Position numbers and translations under genes: made by a program. The notes beneath the pieces were generated by a model. That model was not told the DNA's origin. It did no database searches and was given only the letters and a program-made list of their open reading frames with translations. Shown here piece after piece: positions 16,837-25,303 of a stretch of 64,000 nt of DNA. The stretch is from JALZAI01 sp038207565 (GTDB lineage: Bacteria; Actinomycetota; Actinomycetes; Mycobacteriales; Jatrophihabitantaceae): NCBI GenBank assembly GCA_038207565.1, contig JBBQZQ010000007.1:47256-111255 (forward strand), written 5' to 3'. The stretch's first letter is position 1. The number at the start of each line of letters is the position of its first letter.

Positions 16837-17718
16837 ATGACCGTCGCAGCGCTGACCAAGCAGTACAAGACCGTGAACGGCAAGCAGATGGCTTACCACG
16901 AGTCCGGAACCGGGGACGCTGTCGTGTTCTTGCACGGCAACCCGACCTCGTCGTATCTGTGGCGCGACGTGGTGCCGCACGTGTCCGGGCAGGCCCGCTG
17001 CATCGTGCCGGATCTGATCGGGCACGGCGATTCGGACAAGCTCGATGACCCAGGCCCCGGTCGCTACACCTTCGCCGAGCATCGCGACTACCTCGACGGC
17101 CTTCTCGATCAACTCGATCTGGGCGACAGCGTCACGCTCGTCATCCACGACTGGGGCTCGGCGCTGGGCTTCGACTGGGCCAATCGCCACCGTGACCGCG
17201 TTGCCGGCATCGCCTACATGGAAGCGATCGTTCGCCCCATAAGCTGGGATGAGTGGCCGGAGTCGGCGCGCGACATCTTCCGGGCGCTGCGCTCGGATGC
17301 GGGCGAGCAGATGGTGCTCACCAAGAATCTGTTCGTCGAGGTGATCGTGCCGGCGTCGATCATCCGCACCCTGTCCGAACAGGAAATGAACGAGTACCGC
17401 CGCCCGTTCAACGACCCTGGGGAGGGCCGCCGCCCGACTCTGACCTGGCCGCGGGAGATCCCCATCGAGGGCGAACCGGCCGACGTGGCCGATATCGTGC
17501 AGTCCTATGCCGAGTGGCTGTCGACCTCGCAGGTGCCGAAGCTGTTCATCAATGCCGAGCCGGGCACGATCCTCAGCGGTGCCCAACGAGAGTTCGCCCG
17601 CACCTGGCCGAACCAGACCGAAACCACCGTCGCTGGCATCCATTTCATCCAGGAGGACAGCCCCCACGAGATCGGCGAGGCGATCGCCGCCTGGCTACCG
17701 AGCCTGGCGCAGTCATGA
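16837..17718 (+). CDS. Haloalkane dehalogenase, LinB/DhaA-like (HLD-II)
   Basis: 293 residues, the normal length. All catalytic elements of the HLD-II subfamily are visible: halide-stabilising Asn35 in FLHGNPTSSYLW, nucleophile Asp105 and Trp106 in VIHDWGSALGF, acid Glu129 in AYMEAIVRP, and base His269 in AGIHFIQEDSP. These match LinB residues with a constant offset of three. The enzyme hydrolyses carbon-halogen bonds of haloalkanes in the cytoplasm. It stands alone, 171 bases after the haloacid dehalogenase gene on the same strand, and may supply the activity that the deleted upstream gene has lost. Confidence 0.96.
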   Translation: MTVAALTKQYKTVNGKQMAYHESGTGDAVVFLHGNPTSSYLWRDVVPHVSGQARCIVPDLIGHGDSDKLDDPGPGRYTFAEHRDYLDGLLDQLDLGDSVTLVIHDWGSALGFDWANRHRDRVAGIAYMEAIVRPISWDEWPESARDIFRALRSDAGEQMVLTKNLFVEVIVPASIIRTLSEQEMNEYRRPFNDPGEGRRPTLTWPREIPIEGEPADVADIVQSYAEWLSTSQVPKLFINAEPGTILSGAQREFARTWPNQTETTVAGIHFIQEDSPHEIGEAIAAWLPSLAQS

Positions 17719-17879
17719 GCCCTCACCCGATCGCTGAGCCCGGCACGACGCCACCCACTCGAACGGCGCGCATCCGGCCCGACGTCGGCGAGGACGTCGT
17801 AGGCACGCCCAGTTGATCGTCATCGCTGGGAGCACGTCGGCAAAGTTCGACGCTTCGCCGGTGGGGTGGTCCCGGGCAC

Positions 17880-17891
17880 CATGACGTCATG
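17880..17891. repeat. 12-bp perfect palindrome CATGACGTCATG
   Basis: A perfect palindrome in the space between the LinB-like gene and the VOC remnant. It resembles a dimeric regulator site, but no intact gene starts next to it; a short open frame (MTALPRVLSEFELNNAF) begins at 17889 and soon degenerates. Confidence 0.5.
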
Positions 17892-18021
17892 ACGGCGCTG
17901 CCAAGGGTCCTCAGCGAGTTCGAACTGAACAACGCCTTCTTGGGCAAGATTGTGGAGGTGAGGTCGACGTCGCACCGCCGCTCGCGACACCCACGACGCT
18001 CAAAGAGGCTGACGGGCAGTA

Positions 18022-18080
18022 GTGGTGTTCCGCGACACCGATGGAAACCTCGTCAACTTCTTCACCCGCCCACGCAGGAC
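18022..18080 (+). pseudogene. Remnant of a VOC/glyoxalase-family gene
   Basis: About 17 codons read VVFRDTDGNLVNFFTRP, the typical C-terminal strand of VOC-family proteins (RDPDGN-VNF). Nothing upstream resembles the rest of a VOC domain; only some 130 bases separate it from the short open frame at 17889, too few for a whole domain. It therefore appears to be the 3' stub of a deleted gene. The 434-base stretch 17719-18152 otherwise contains no gene I can support. Confidence 0.6.
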
Positions 18081-18152
18081 GTCACTGCTAAGTTCTGACA
18101 CTGGCCAGCCGGCTGTCATCTTCGGGATGCGCCCGCGCTGCGGCGTTGTTGG

Positions 18153-19124
18153 TCAAGCAAATAGAAGGTCGTTCGAGACGTCCCAGAGGCGTTCAGCGTC
18201 ATCGGCGTCAAGCGCCCATTCCTTCACGCCATGCGGGTGGTGGGCGAGGTCGGCGTCATTGGCGACGGTGTAGGCCTCTTGGGCGTCGTCGAGGTAGTGG
18301 CCCCCGGTGTGGGCGAACTGCGGAGCGACTGCCGCGACGAGGCTGGTGGCGGCCCCCTGTTCGATGCTCTTGTAGGTGAAGACGCCAGCGGCTTCGGCGG
18401 CGTCGAGGGACTCCTTCTGTTGCGCGGTGAAGTTCCGCTGTAGTCCGGTCGCCACGCCACCAGGGTTGACGGCGTTGGCAGTGATGCCCTCGGAGGCCCA
18501 CCGACGGGTGGCTGCGACGGCGAATAGGGAGTTCGCGGTCTTGGACTGCGCGTAGGCGATCTGCGGGTCGTAACTGCGATGCTCGAAGTGCAGGTCTGCA
18601 AAATCGACGCCCGAGCGCATGTGCGCGGTGGAGCTCAACGACACGATGCGCGCCCCGTCCCGGGTGGACGCCCCGCGCGCCAGTGCGTCGTGCAGGCCGG
18701 TGGTGAGGGCGAAATGCCCGAGGTGATTGGTCGCGAACTGTAACTCCCAGCCCTCCGAGGTTCGTTCCAGGCCGCCGGTGACGAGCCCGGCGTTGTTGAC
18801 AAGTAGGTGCAACGGACCCTCCCACGCGTCCACGAAGCGCGTGACAGTGTTCCTGTCGGCCAGGTCGAGTCGTCGGACGCGAGGCCTCATGGCCCCGGTC
18901 GTCGTCGCGATTGTGGTGGCGACCTGCTCCCCTTCCTGCGTGTTGCGGACAGCGAGGATTACCTCGGCGCCGGCGCCGGTCAGCGCCCGCGCGGTTTCAC
19001 GTCCAATGCCCGACGTCGCCCCGGTCACGATCGCCCGGAGCCCGCTGAGGTCGACGCCGTGCAGCACCTCATCTGCAGTGCTGGTGGCGGTGAACTGCGT
19101 GCAGATGAGTTCGCGAGTAGTCAC
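18153..19124 (-). CDS. Short-chain dehydrogenase/reductase
   Basis: About 323 residues from the GTG at 19124 (a GTG at 19142 is also in frame). Rossmann motif VTGATSGIGRETA, NNAG motif LLVNNAGLVTGG, catalytic Ser in VSLSSTAHM, and YAQSKTAN for the Tyr-x3-Lys pair. The Thr/Ala-rich opening and the long C-terminal region resemble the WW-oxidoreductase/retinol-dehydrogenase-like SDR group. Substrate unknown. It is divergently transcribed from the TetR gene at 19177 across a short AT-richer gap (about 50 bases), so the TetR protein is the likely regulator. Confidence 0.9.
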   Translation of the reverse strand: MTTRELICTQFTATSTADEVLHGVDLSGLRAIVTGATSGIGRETARALTGAGAEVILAVRNTQEGEQVATTIATTTGAMRPRVRRLDLADRNTVTRFVDAWEGPLHLLVNNAGLVTGGLERTSEGWELQFATNHLGHFALTTGLHDALARGASTRDGARIVSLSSTAHMRSGVDFADLHFEHRSYDPQIAYAQSKTANSLFAVAATRRWASEGITANAVNPGGVATGLQRNFTAQQKESLDAAEAAGVFTYKSIEQGAATSLVAAVAPQFAHTGGHYLDDAQEAYTVANDADLAHHPHGVKEWALDADDAERLWDVSNDLLFA

Positions 19125-19176
19125 CGCGCCGACTATACGCACAACGCTTATTCTGTTTAGTTCGTATTATCGCTGC

Positions 19177-19749
19177 ATGGCCCGCACCCCGATCAACCAC
19201 TCGTCGTCGACCGTTGCTGACCCGCACCGCCGGGACTCGGTCCTGGAGTCGGCTCTGATCACGTTCGCCCGCTACGGCTACCGCAAGACATCCATGGAGG
19301 AGGTGGCGCATGCCGCGCACATCTCCCGCCCCGGCCTGTACTTCCTGTTCGACTCCAAGCAGGCCCTGTTCCGGGCCGCTGTCACCCGGTCGCTAGAGGC
19401 CGACATCGCAGCCGTCGAGGGCATCCTGGCCGGCACCGATCAGCCTCTCACCGACCGCCTGCTGCAATCCTTCGAGCAGTGGGCGGGCCGCTACATCGGC
19501 CCGCTGACCCGCGATATTTCGACGGTGATCGAGTCCAACCCCGACCTGATCGGTACCATCACGGTCACCGCACCAGACCGATTCCAGGAACTGATCACGA
19601 AGGCGGTAGCGATCGGTCAAGGACCGGAAGTAGCCCTTCGGGTAGCTCAAACGCTGATCAGCACATCCATCGGCATCAAACACCAGGTCGACACGCGCGA
19701 GGCCTACCGCCAGCAACTAGACGTCGCCATCAGGCTCCTCGTGCACTGA
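19177..19749 (+). CDS. TetR family transcriptional regulator
   Basis: 190 residues from the ATG at 19177 (a longer frame upstream runs antisense to the SDR gene and is a shadow). The N-terminal HTH is clear: VLESALITFARYGYRKTSMEEVAHAAHISRPGLYFLFDSKQALF. The C-terminal ligand domain is typical in size. It is divergent from the SDR gene and the intervening bases 19125-19176 include an AT-rich stretch (TTATTCTGTTTAGTTCGTATTAT) that must hold both promoters and probably the operator, though no perfect palindrome stands out. Local repression of the SDR gene is the simplest model. Confidence 0.92.
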   Translation: MARTPINHSSSTVADPHRRDSVLESALITFARYGYRKTSMEEVAHAAHISRPGLYFLFDSKQALFRAAVTRSLEADIAAVEGILAGTDQPLTDRLLQSFEQWAGRYIGPLTRDISTVIESNPDLIGTITVTAPDRFQELITKAVAIGQGPEVALRVAQTLISTSIGIKHQVDTREAYRQQLDVAIRLLVH

Positions 19750-20068
19750 CAACGGCGTCTTGCAGCGCGAGCTATGTCGACAAGGAACCGCCTCGGAGCC
19801 AACGTCAAGATCACCCTTTAGACGACCCGCAAGCGGGGAACCTGCTACGGGGACAGCTGGCGTCAGGAGCATCGCGCTACCGCTTGTGGATCACCCGGGC
19901 CGAGCACGATGCGATGCGCGCGTACTGACCACCTGCGCCGCAAGGTCTGCCCCGACCCGCGTCGATACCGCGGCACTGGCGGCGTCGACGCCAGTCGGCT
20001 CGGTGACCGGATTCGCCGATTGCGCCGAGCGCCTGGACGAAGGACGGCGACGGAGTTGCCTGCGAGGG
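19750..20068. other. Gene-free stretch between convergent genes
   Basis: 319 bases between the convergent TetR and malQ genes. A short open stretch ending RYRLWITRAEHDAMRAY at about 19926 has coding-like composition and may be a gene remnant, but I recognise nothing. No strong hairpin is obvious. Confidence 0.5.
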
Positions 20069-22195
20069 TTAGCTCTCCCGCATGGACTCGGCGAGAAGAG
20101 CCGCATGCTCGCTGGTGAAGACGTCCTCCAGCCCGATCGGATGGCCGTCCGGCCCACTGAGCGGCACGCGCCAGTTCGGATACTCCTCGAGCGTGCCCGG
20201 TTGGTTCTGGGTGCGCCGATCACCGACGGCGTCGGTCAACGCCAGGCAGCGCAGCCGCGATGGCGCGGCCAGCAGCGCGCGGTGCAACGCCAGCACGGTG
20301 TCGTGGAGGTCCGCGCCATCGGCCAGCAGGCCACGCCCGCGTAACAGGTCGAGCCAGGCAGCCTGCTCGGCGTGATCGGCAGCAAGTTCCACGTCGAGCG
20401 GACGGGTCAGCAGCCCCAGCTCGTGGCGCAGCCGCACGTGGTCACCGGCGAGATACGCGGTACTCGGCGGCAGGTCGTGGGTAGTCACCGAGGCCAGGCA
20501 GTACTCGCGCCAGCGCTCGGGCGCGAGCGGCGCACCGTCGCCGTCCCAGTCGAACTCGAACCACAGGATCGACGTACCGAGCACACCACGCTCGCGCAGA
20601 TACACACGCACCCAGGGCTCGACCGTGCCGAGGTCCTCACCGATCACGACCGCGCCGGCCCGCTGCGCCTCGAGAGTCAGGATTGCCAGGAACGCCTCGT
20701 GGTCGTCGCGCACGTAGGTTCCCTGCGTCGGTAGGACGCCGGCTGGGATCCACCAGAGCCGGAACAGCCCGATCACGTGGTCGACGCGCAGGCCGCCCGA
20801 GTGCCGCAGCGCGTTCGCGACGAGTTCCCGAAACGGCGCGTACGCCAGCTCGGCGAGCCGGTCGGGTCGCCAAGGCGGTTGCGTCCAATCCTGGCCGGTC
20901 TGGGCGTACGGGTCGGGTGGCGCGCCGACGCTGATGCCCTTCGCCAACTCGTCCTGCCACGCCCAGGAATCGGCGCCGGTCGGGCTCACCCCGACCGCCA
21001 GATCGTGGACGATGCCCAGCGCCATGCCCGACCGAATCGCGGTCGCCTGGGTGTCGGCGAGCTGTTCGTCGAGAATCCACTGAAGCCAGCGGTAGAAATC
21101 TACGAGTTCGCGGTACTCGACGACGAACGCCGCGATCGCCGCGCCGCGCGGATGACGGAGCTCGGCGGGCCAGTCGTGCCAGTCGGGGCCGTGCGTCTCG
21201 GCGAGCGCGCACCACGTCGCGAAATCGTCGAGCGCCGCGCCCTCGCGCCGGCAGAACGCGCGGTAGGCGATCACCCGCGCGGGAGTCAAGCCTGCCGCGT
21301 GAACGACTTCGAGGGCCTGCCGTTTCGCCGTCCACGACGCGTCGCGGTCGACGCGGTCTGCGCCCGCCAGCGACGTCTGCAGTCGCCTACCCAGCGCGCC
21401 GATCGCCTCGCGGGCGGACGGTTCGAGGTACGTGTACTCCGCAATGGCCTCGATGCGCAGGTACAGCGGATTGCCGAAGCGCCGCGTCGTCGGGCGGTAG
21501 GGCGAGGGGTCCAGTGGGGGCACCGGCTCGCCGGCGTGCAGCGGGTTGACGAGCACGTAGGACGCGTCGTGCTCGGCCGCGGCCCAGGTCGCGAGGTCGG
21601 CGAGGTCAGCAAGGTCGCCCGTCCCCCACGATCGTCGCGAGCGCACGCTGTAGAGCTGCGCCGCCAGGCCCCAGAGCCGCCGCGCCCCCAGCCGCTGCGG
21701 GAGGCCGAGCCAGGACGGCGAGATGATGAGCAGAGTCTGCCGCTCTTCGCCGTCGCTGTACGCGTGCAGCCGGTGATAGCCGACCGGCAGTTCCGGCGGC
21801 AGCTGGAACGTGGCCTGACCGACGAGCCGGCCGGCGATGTTCTGCGGCGGGCGCATGTTCTCGACCTGACGCAGGTCGGCGTGAAACCCGCCGTCCTCCA
21901 GAACGACCCATACGTCGACCGCTGCGCCGTGGGTGACGTGCACGTCGACGGTCCGCGGCTCGCCCTCACCGGTGACGACGTAGGGCGGCAGCAGTCGCGC
22001 CCACGCAGCCAGGCGTCGCTGCTGCAAGGCTTCCGTGCGCGCCTCGGGAGTCGAGGTGTCGACCCCGAGCGCGGCCAGGACTGCCGACAGTGTGTGCATG
22101 GGTACGGTGACGTCCTCGCCGCGCCAGTCGCGATACTCGGTGACGACGCCGTACCCGGCGGCCAAGGAACGCATCGTGTCGTCGAGGTCGGTCAC
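20069..22195 (-). CDS. malQ: 4-alpha-glucanotransferase (amylomaltase, GH77)
   Basis: About 708 residues from the GTG at 22195 (VTDLDDTMRSLAAGYGV). The open frame extends further upstream but that part is antisense-like and overlaps the oxidase gene. The first 140 residues are the extra N-terminal beta domain seen in actinobacterial MalQ. The GH77 catalytic signatures follow: GGLRVDHVIGLFRLWWIP (nucleophile Asp), VIGEDLGTVEPWV (acid/base Glu) and TTHDLPPSTAYL (second Asp). It transfers maltooligosaccharide units in glycogen/maltodextrin metabolism. The start lies four bases after the stop of the D-amino-acid oxidase gene, so the two are probably co-transcribed. Confidence 0.95.
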   Translation of the reverse strand: MTDLDDTMRSLAAGYGVVTEYRDWRGEDVTVPMHTLSAVLAALGVDTSTPEARTEALQQRRLAAWARLLPPYVVTGEGEPRTVDVHVTHGAAVDVWVVLEDGGFHADLRQVENMRPPQNIAGRLVGQATFQLPPELPVGYHRLHAYSDGEERQTLLIISPSWLGLPQRLGARRLWGLAAQLYSVRSRRSWGTGDLADLADLATWAAAEHDASYVLVNPLHAGEPVPPLDPSPYRPTTRRFGNPLYLRIEAIAEYTYLEPSAREAIGALGRRLQTSLAGADRVDRDASWTAKRQALEVVHAAGLTPARVIAYRAFCRREGAALDDFATWCALAETHGPDWHDWPAELRHPRGAAIAAFVVEYRELVDFYRWLQWILDEQLADTQATAIRSGMALGIVHDLAVGVSPTGADSWAWQDELAKGISVGAPPDPYAQTGQDWTQPPWRPDRLAELAYAPFRELVANALRHSGGLRVDHVIGLFRLWWIPAGVLPTQGTYVRDDHEAFLAILTLEAQRAGAVVIGEDLGTVEPWVRVYLRERGVLGTSILWFEFDWDGDGAPLAPERWREYCLASVTTHDLPPSTAYLAGDHVRLRHELGLLTRPLDVELAADHAEQAAWLDLLRGRGLLADGADLHDTVLALHRALLAAPSRLRCLALTDAVGDRRTQNQPGTLEEYPNWRVPLSGPDGHPIGLEDVFTSEHAALLAESMRES

Positions 22196-22199
22196 GCGT

Positions 22200-23174
22200 T
22201 CATCCAAGCGCACCGGTGCTGCCGCCCCGCGCGAGATCGACGACGAGCCCGAGCACATCCGCTGCGCAGCCCCACGCGAGCGTGTAGCCGGCGCCGCCGT
22301 GTCCGTAGCAGTGGACGACCGCCGCGTCGCCACGCTGTTCCGATTCGAGGCGCACTGCCGAACGTGCCGGGCGCAATCCGACCCGATGCGCGCGTACCCG
22401 AGCAGTCCGCAATGCCGGTACCAGTTCATAGGCGCGTTCGAGCATTCGCGCCGCGAGCTGAGGATCGGGCTCACGGTCGCTGCCGCCCTCTGTCGCGGTG
22501 CCACCCACCACGACGTCGTCCGAACGCGGCAGCACGTAGGTCATCTCGCCGTCGTACTCGGCGTCGTCGACCAGCCATTGCGTCAGGCCGGGGTTGTCGA
22601 GCACGGCCGTCTGCCCGCTGACCGGGTACAGCTCGGGGTCCTCGACCAACCCCCCGGCCGCGGCGCCGGAGGCGTTGACGACGATGCCGTCGCCCGGCAG
22701 GGCGTCCAGCGTGGCCCGGGTCAGCGTCCCGCCCGCACGGCGCAGGCGGGCGAGCAGGTACTCGAGATATACCGGCACGTCGATCACGGGCGCGGACAGC
22801 TCGATCCCGTAGGCGTAGCCGGGCGCCGGGTCGCGCACGCGGCGCAGCTCGGTGATCCCGGCGACCGCGTCGGCCCAGGACGGCGTCTCGGGTGGCTCGC
22901 GGTAGAGCAACACACCCTCGCGGACGAGCACGCCGGCGTGCGGCTCGGATGCACTGATCCGCAGCAGTTCGGCCAATGTCGCGCGGCCCCACCCAGCGAC
23001 CAGGTCGGCCGGCTGCGCCCGGTAGGGCAGCCATACGGCGCCGGCTACTGCCGACGTCGTCTCGGCCGGCATCTCGCGGGCGAGAACCTCCACATCGAAG
23101 CCGGATTCGGCCAGGCGGGTGGCGCAGGTCAGCCCGATCACCCCGGCGCCGATCACCCGCACGTTCGTTGTCAT
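22200..23174 (-). CDS. FAD-dependent D-amino-acid oxidase
   Basis: 324 residues from the ATG at 23174 (MTTNVRVIGAGVIGLTCATRL). The N-terminal FAD-binding GxGxxG is intact. The DAO signature HCYGHGGAGYTLAWG sits near the C-terminus and the middle holds the GLRPARSAVRLE segment with the substrate-binding Arg. The enzyme oxidises D-amino acids (or D-aspartate; the two cannot be separated here) to 2-oxo acids with release of H2O2. malQ follows after four bases; a functional link is not obvious. The gene is divergent from the NDH-2 gene at 23459. Confidence 0.92.
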   Translation of the reverse strand: MTTNVRVIGAGVIGLTCATRLAESGFDVEVLAREMPAETTSAVAGAVWLPYRAQPADLVAGWGRATLAELLRISASEPHAGVLVREGVLLYREPPETPSWADAVAGITELRRVRDPAPGYAYGIELSAPVIDVPVYLEYLLARLRRAGGTLTRATLDALPGDGIVVNASGAAAGGLVEDPELYPVSGQTAVLDNPGLTQWLVDDAEYDGEMTYVLPRSDDVVVGGTATEGGSDREPDPQLAARMLERAYELVPALRTARVRAHRVGLRPARSAVRLESEQRGDAAVVHCYGHGGAGYTLAWGCAADVLGLVVDLARGGSTGALG

Positions 23175-23286
23175 GAGCCGATTCTCCCGGACCCGCCGAG
23201 CGACGCACCGCCTGGTGGCCGCGCCGGCCAAGCCGGTCGACCCGGACCGAGTGGACGGCGTTCGAGCGATCACAAAGGAGCGGAGG

Positions 23287-23352
23287 ATGTCAGAACACGG
23301 GTCCCACCGCACCGCTCCGTACGAGATCACGAAGGCCACAAAGATCACGTGA
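23287..23352 (+). CDS. Possible 21-residue small protein or leader peptide
   Basis: An ATG at 23287 preceded by AAAGGAGCGGAGG, an unusually good ribosome-binding region, opens a 21-codon frame ending TGA at 23352 (MSEHGSHRTAPYEITKATKI then T). It lies in the divergent intergenic space about 107 bases before the NDH-2 start and on its strand, so it could be a leader. No family is recognised. Confidence 0.35.
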   Translation: MSEHGSHRTAPYEITKATKIT

Positions 23353-23458
23353 AGGCCCATAGACGCGGCTCACAATTCGCGGATAGCGGGCCATGCAGCG
23401 GGTACCTCACCCGTGACGTGCCGGTACCGCCGGTACGCAGCGGGACGAGGGGACATCG

Positions 23459-24829
23459 ATGACCGAGAGCATCCTGCATCGTCACCGGGTCGTGGTGATC
23501 GGATCCGGATTCGGTGGACTGTTCGCCGCCAAACGGCTCAAGCGCGCGAATGTCGACGTCACGTTGATCAGCCGGACGACACACCATCTCTTCCAGCCAC
23601 TGCTCTACCAGGTTGCTACGGGAATCCTGTCCGAGGGTGAGATCGCACCGGCCACGCGTGAGATCCTGCGCCGGCACCCCAGTGTGCAGGTGCTGCTCGG
23701 CGATGTGACCGACATCGACCTGGAGGCGCGCACCGTGTTGTCCACCGCCGGGGGTAACACGGCGACAACACGGTACGACTCCTTGATCGTCGCCGCCGGG
23801 GCCACGACGTCCTACTTCGGTCAGCAGCAATTCGAGCGATATGCGCCCGGCCTGAAGTCCATCGACGACGCACTGGACCTGCGCCGACGCATCCTGTCCG
23901 CCTATGAATTCGCCGAGCTCGAGCAGGACGATTCGGTCCGCAGCGAATGGCTGACCTTCGCGGTCGTCGGCGCCGGCGCAACCGGGGTCGAGATGGCGGG
24001 GCAGATCTCGGAGCTGGCTCGGCGCACGTTGGCCAAGGACTTCCGCTCGATCGACACCCGACGTACCCGCATCGTGCTGGTGGACGCAATGGACGACGTG
24101 CTCGGAAATTTCGGGACCAAGCTCTCGGCCGGGGCCGCCCAGCAGCTGGAGCACCTGGGGATCGAGGTATGGCTGGGTGAGAAGGTGGTAGCCGTCGACG
24201 AGCGCGGGCTGACGGTCGAGGACAAGAGCGGCGTGCAGACCCGGATCGCGGCCCGCACGGTCGTCTGGGCCGCCGGGGTCAAGGCTTCCTCGCTCTCCGC
24301 GACACTGGCCGAGCAGAGCGGCGCCGAACTGGACCGGGGTGGGCGCATCAAGGTGCAGCCGGACTGCTCGCTCCCGCGACACCCCGAGGTCTTCGTCATC
24401 GGCGACATGATGTCGCTCAACGACTATCCCGGCGTCGCCCAGGTCGCGATGCAGCAGGGCAAGTACGCAGCCGAGCAGATCCGGCGCCGTCAGCGCGGCA
24501 AACCGGATCAGGAACCGTTCCACTATTTCGACAAGGGCAGCATGGCCACCATCTCCCGCTTCCGGGCGGTGGCCAGCGTCGGCCCGCTGCGGTTCGCAGG
24601 TTTCATCGCGTGGCTGCTCTGGCTGGCCATCCACGTCCTGTATCTCGTGGGCTTCAAGAACCGGGTGACCACCGTTCTGCACTGGGCCGTCTCCTTCATC
24701 GGACGGGGACGCTCGCAGCGCACGCTGACCCAACTGCACCTCGTCGAGCGAAATGTCGCGCCGCCCCAGATTCCCACGACCCGTTCCTCTGCTGGATCAG
24801 GTCGACAACGCGAGCCGGCCCCGCGCTGA
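23459..24829 (+). CDS. ndh: Type II NADH dehydrogenase (NDH-2)
   Basis: 456 residues, the usual size. Two dinucleotide-binding motifs are present: VVVIGSGFGGLFAAKRLK for FAD near the N-terminus and FAVVGAGATGVEMAGQISEL for NAD(H) near 170. The family-typical LLYQVATGILSEGEIA, VVWAAGVKASSL and VFVIGDMMSLNDYPGVAQVAMQQGKY (ending of FAD site) follow. The C-terminal membrane-binding region (LLWLAIHVLYLVGFKNR) is present. It passes electrons from NADH to menaquinone without proton pumping. The promoter should lie in the 284-base divergent region shared with the oxidase gene. Confidence 0.95.
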   Translation: MTESILHRHRVVVIGSGFGGLFAAKRLKRANVDVTLISRTTHHLFQPLLYQVATGILSEGEIAPATREILRRHPSVQVLLGDVTDIDLEARTVLSTAGGNTATTRYDSLIVAAGATTSYFGQQQFERYAPGLKSIDDALDLRRRILSAYEFAELEQDDSVRSEWLTFAVVGAGATGVEMAGQISELARRTLAKDFRSIDTRRTRIVLVDAMDDVLGNFGTKLSAGAAQQLEHLGIEVWLGEKVVAVDERGLTVEDKSGVQTRIAARTVVWAAGVKASSLSATLAEQSGAELDRGGRIKVQPDCSLPRHPEVFVIGDMMSLNDYPGVAQVAMQQGKYAAEQIRRRQRGKPDQEPFHYFDKGSMATISRFRAVASVGPLRFAGFIAWLLWLAIHVLYLVGFKNRVTTVLHWAVSFIGRGRSQRTLTQLHLVERNVAPPQIPTTRSSAGSGRQREPAPR

Positions 24830-24898
24830 TCGAACGGGCCGGCACCATCGGCCGATCCGATGTCGCGACACCACGGCAGGACGGGACATGATCTGGGG

Positions 24899-25249
24899 AT
24901 GCCGGGCGGACCGATCTATGCACTGAACCTCTTCGACATCGCAGACCGCGACGAGTACCTCGCCTACGCCACGAGGTCGGCGATCGAAGTGGTGGCCCAT
25001 GGTGGCCGGGTCGTCGCACTCGGGAAATTCCGCGAGGCCGTGACCGGGGAGGTCACTCCGCGTCAGGTCCTGATCGTGGTGGAGTGGCAGTCCAATGCAG
25101 CCTTCGACAGCTACGTCGAGGACCCCGCACTCACCGATCTGCACCCGCATCGTGAGAACGGGGCGACGTCCTACGTCTGGCAGCTATTCGACCGGCTCGA
25201 CGACCTGCGCCCGGTTCTGCGCCCACCGGCGGACGGTGCGGGCGACTAG
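24899..25249 (+). CDS. DUF1330-like small protein (dimeric alpha/beta barrel)
   Basis: 116 residues from the ATG at 24899 (MPGGPIYALNLFDIADRDEY), preceded by a weak CTGGGG site; an earlier in-frame ATG at 24860 adds non-conserved residues. The order of strands and the QVLIVVEWQSNAAFDSYVEDPAL segment resemble DUF1330/EthD-like ferredoxin-fold proteins. Function unknown; probably a small cytosolic dimer. It follows ndh by 69 bases on the same strand. Confidence 0.7.
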   Translation: MPGGPIYALNLFDIADRDEYLAYATRSAIEVVAHGGRVVALGKFREAVTGEVTPRQVLIVVEWQSNAAFDSYVEDPALTDLHPHRENGATSYVWQLFDRLDDLRPVLRPPADGAGD

Positions 25250-25286
25250 CGGTGCGGCGGAGTCCGGGAGCAAAGGCGCCGCCGCG

Positions 25287-25303
25287 GGCGTTCTCAGAAC
25301 GCC
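25287..25303. promoter_or_regulatory. Palindrome GGCGTTCT-C-AGAACGCC abutting a start codon
   Basis: Eight-base perfect arms around one central base end exactly at the base before the ATG of the SGNH hydrolase gene (25304). The gene has no Shine-Dalgarno sequence, so the site either is an operator placed on the start or a hairpin sequestering it. Confidence 0.5.

Noticed and set aside
20777..22621. 614-residue plus-strand open frame opposite malQ
   Set aside because: Arg/Gly/Val-rich shadow of a high-GC gene; no recognisable motif, while the minus strand has all GH77 catalytic residues.
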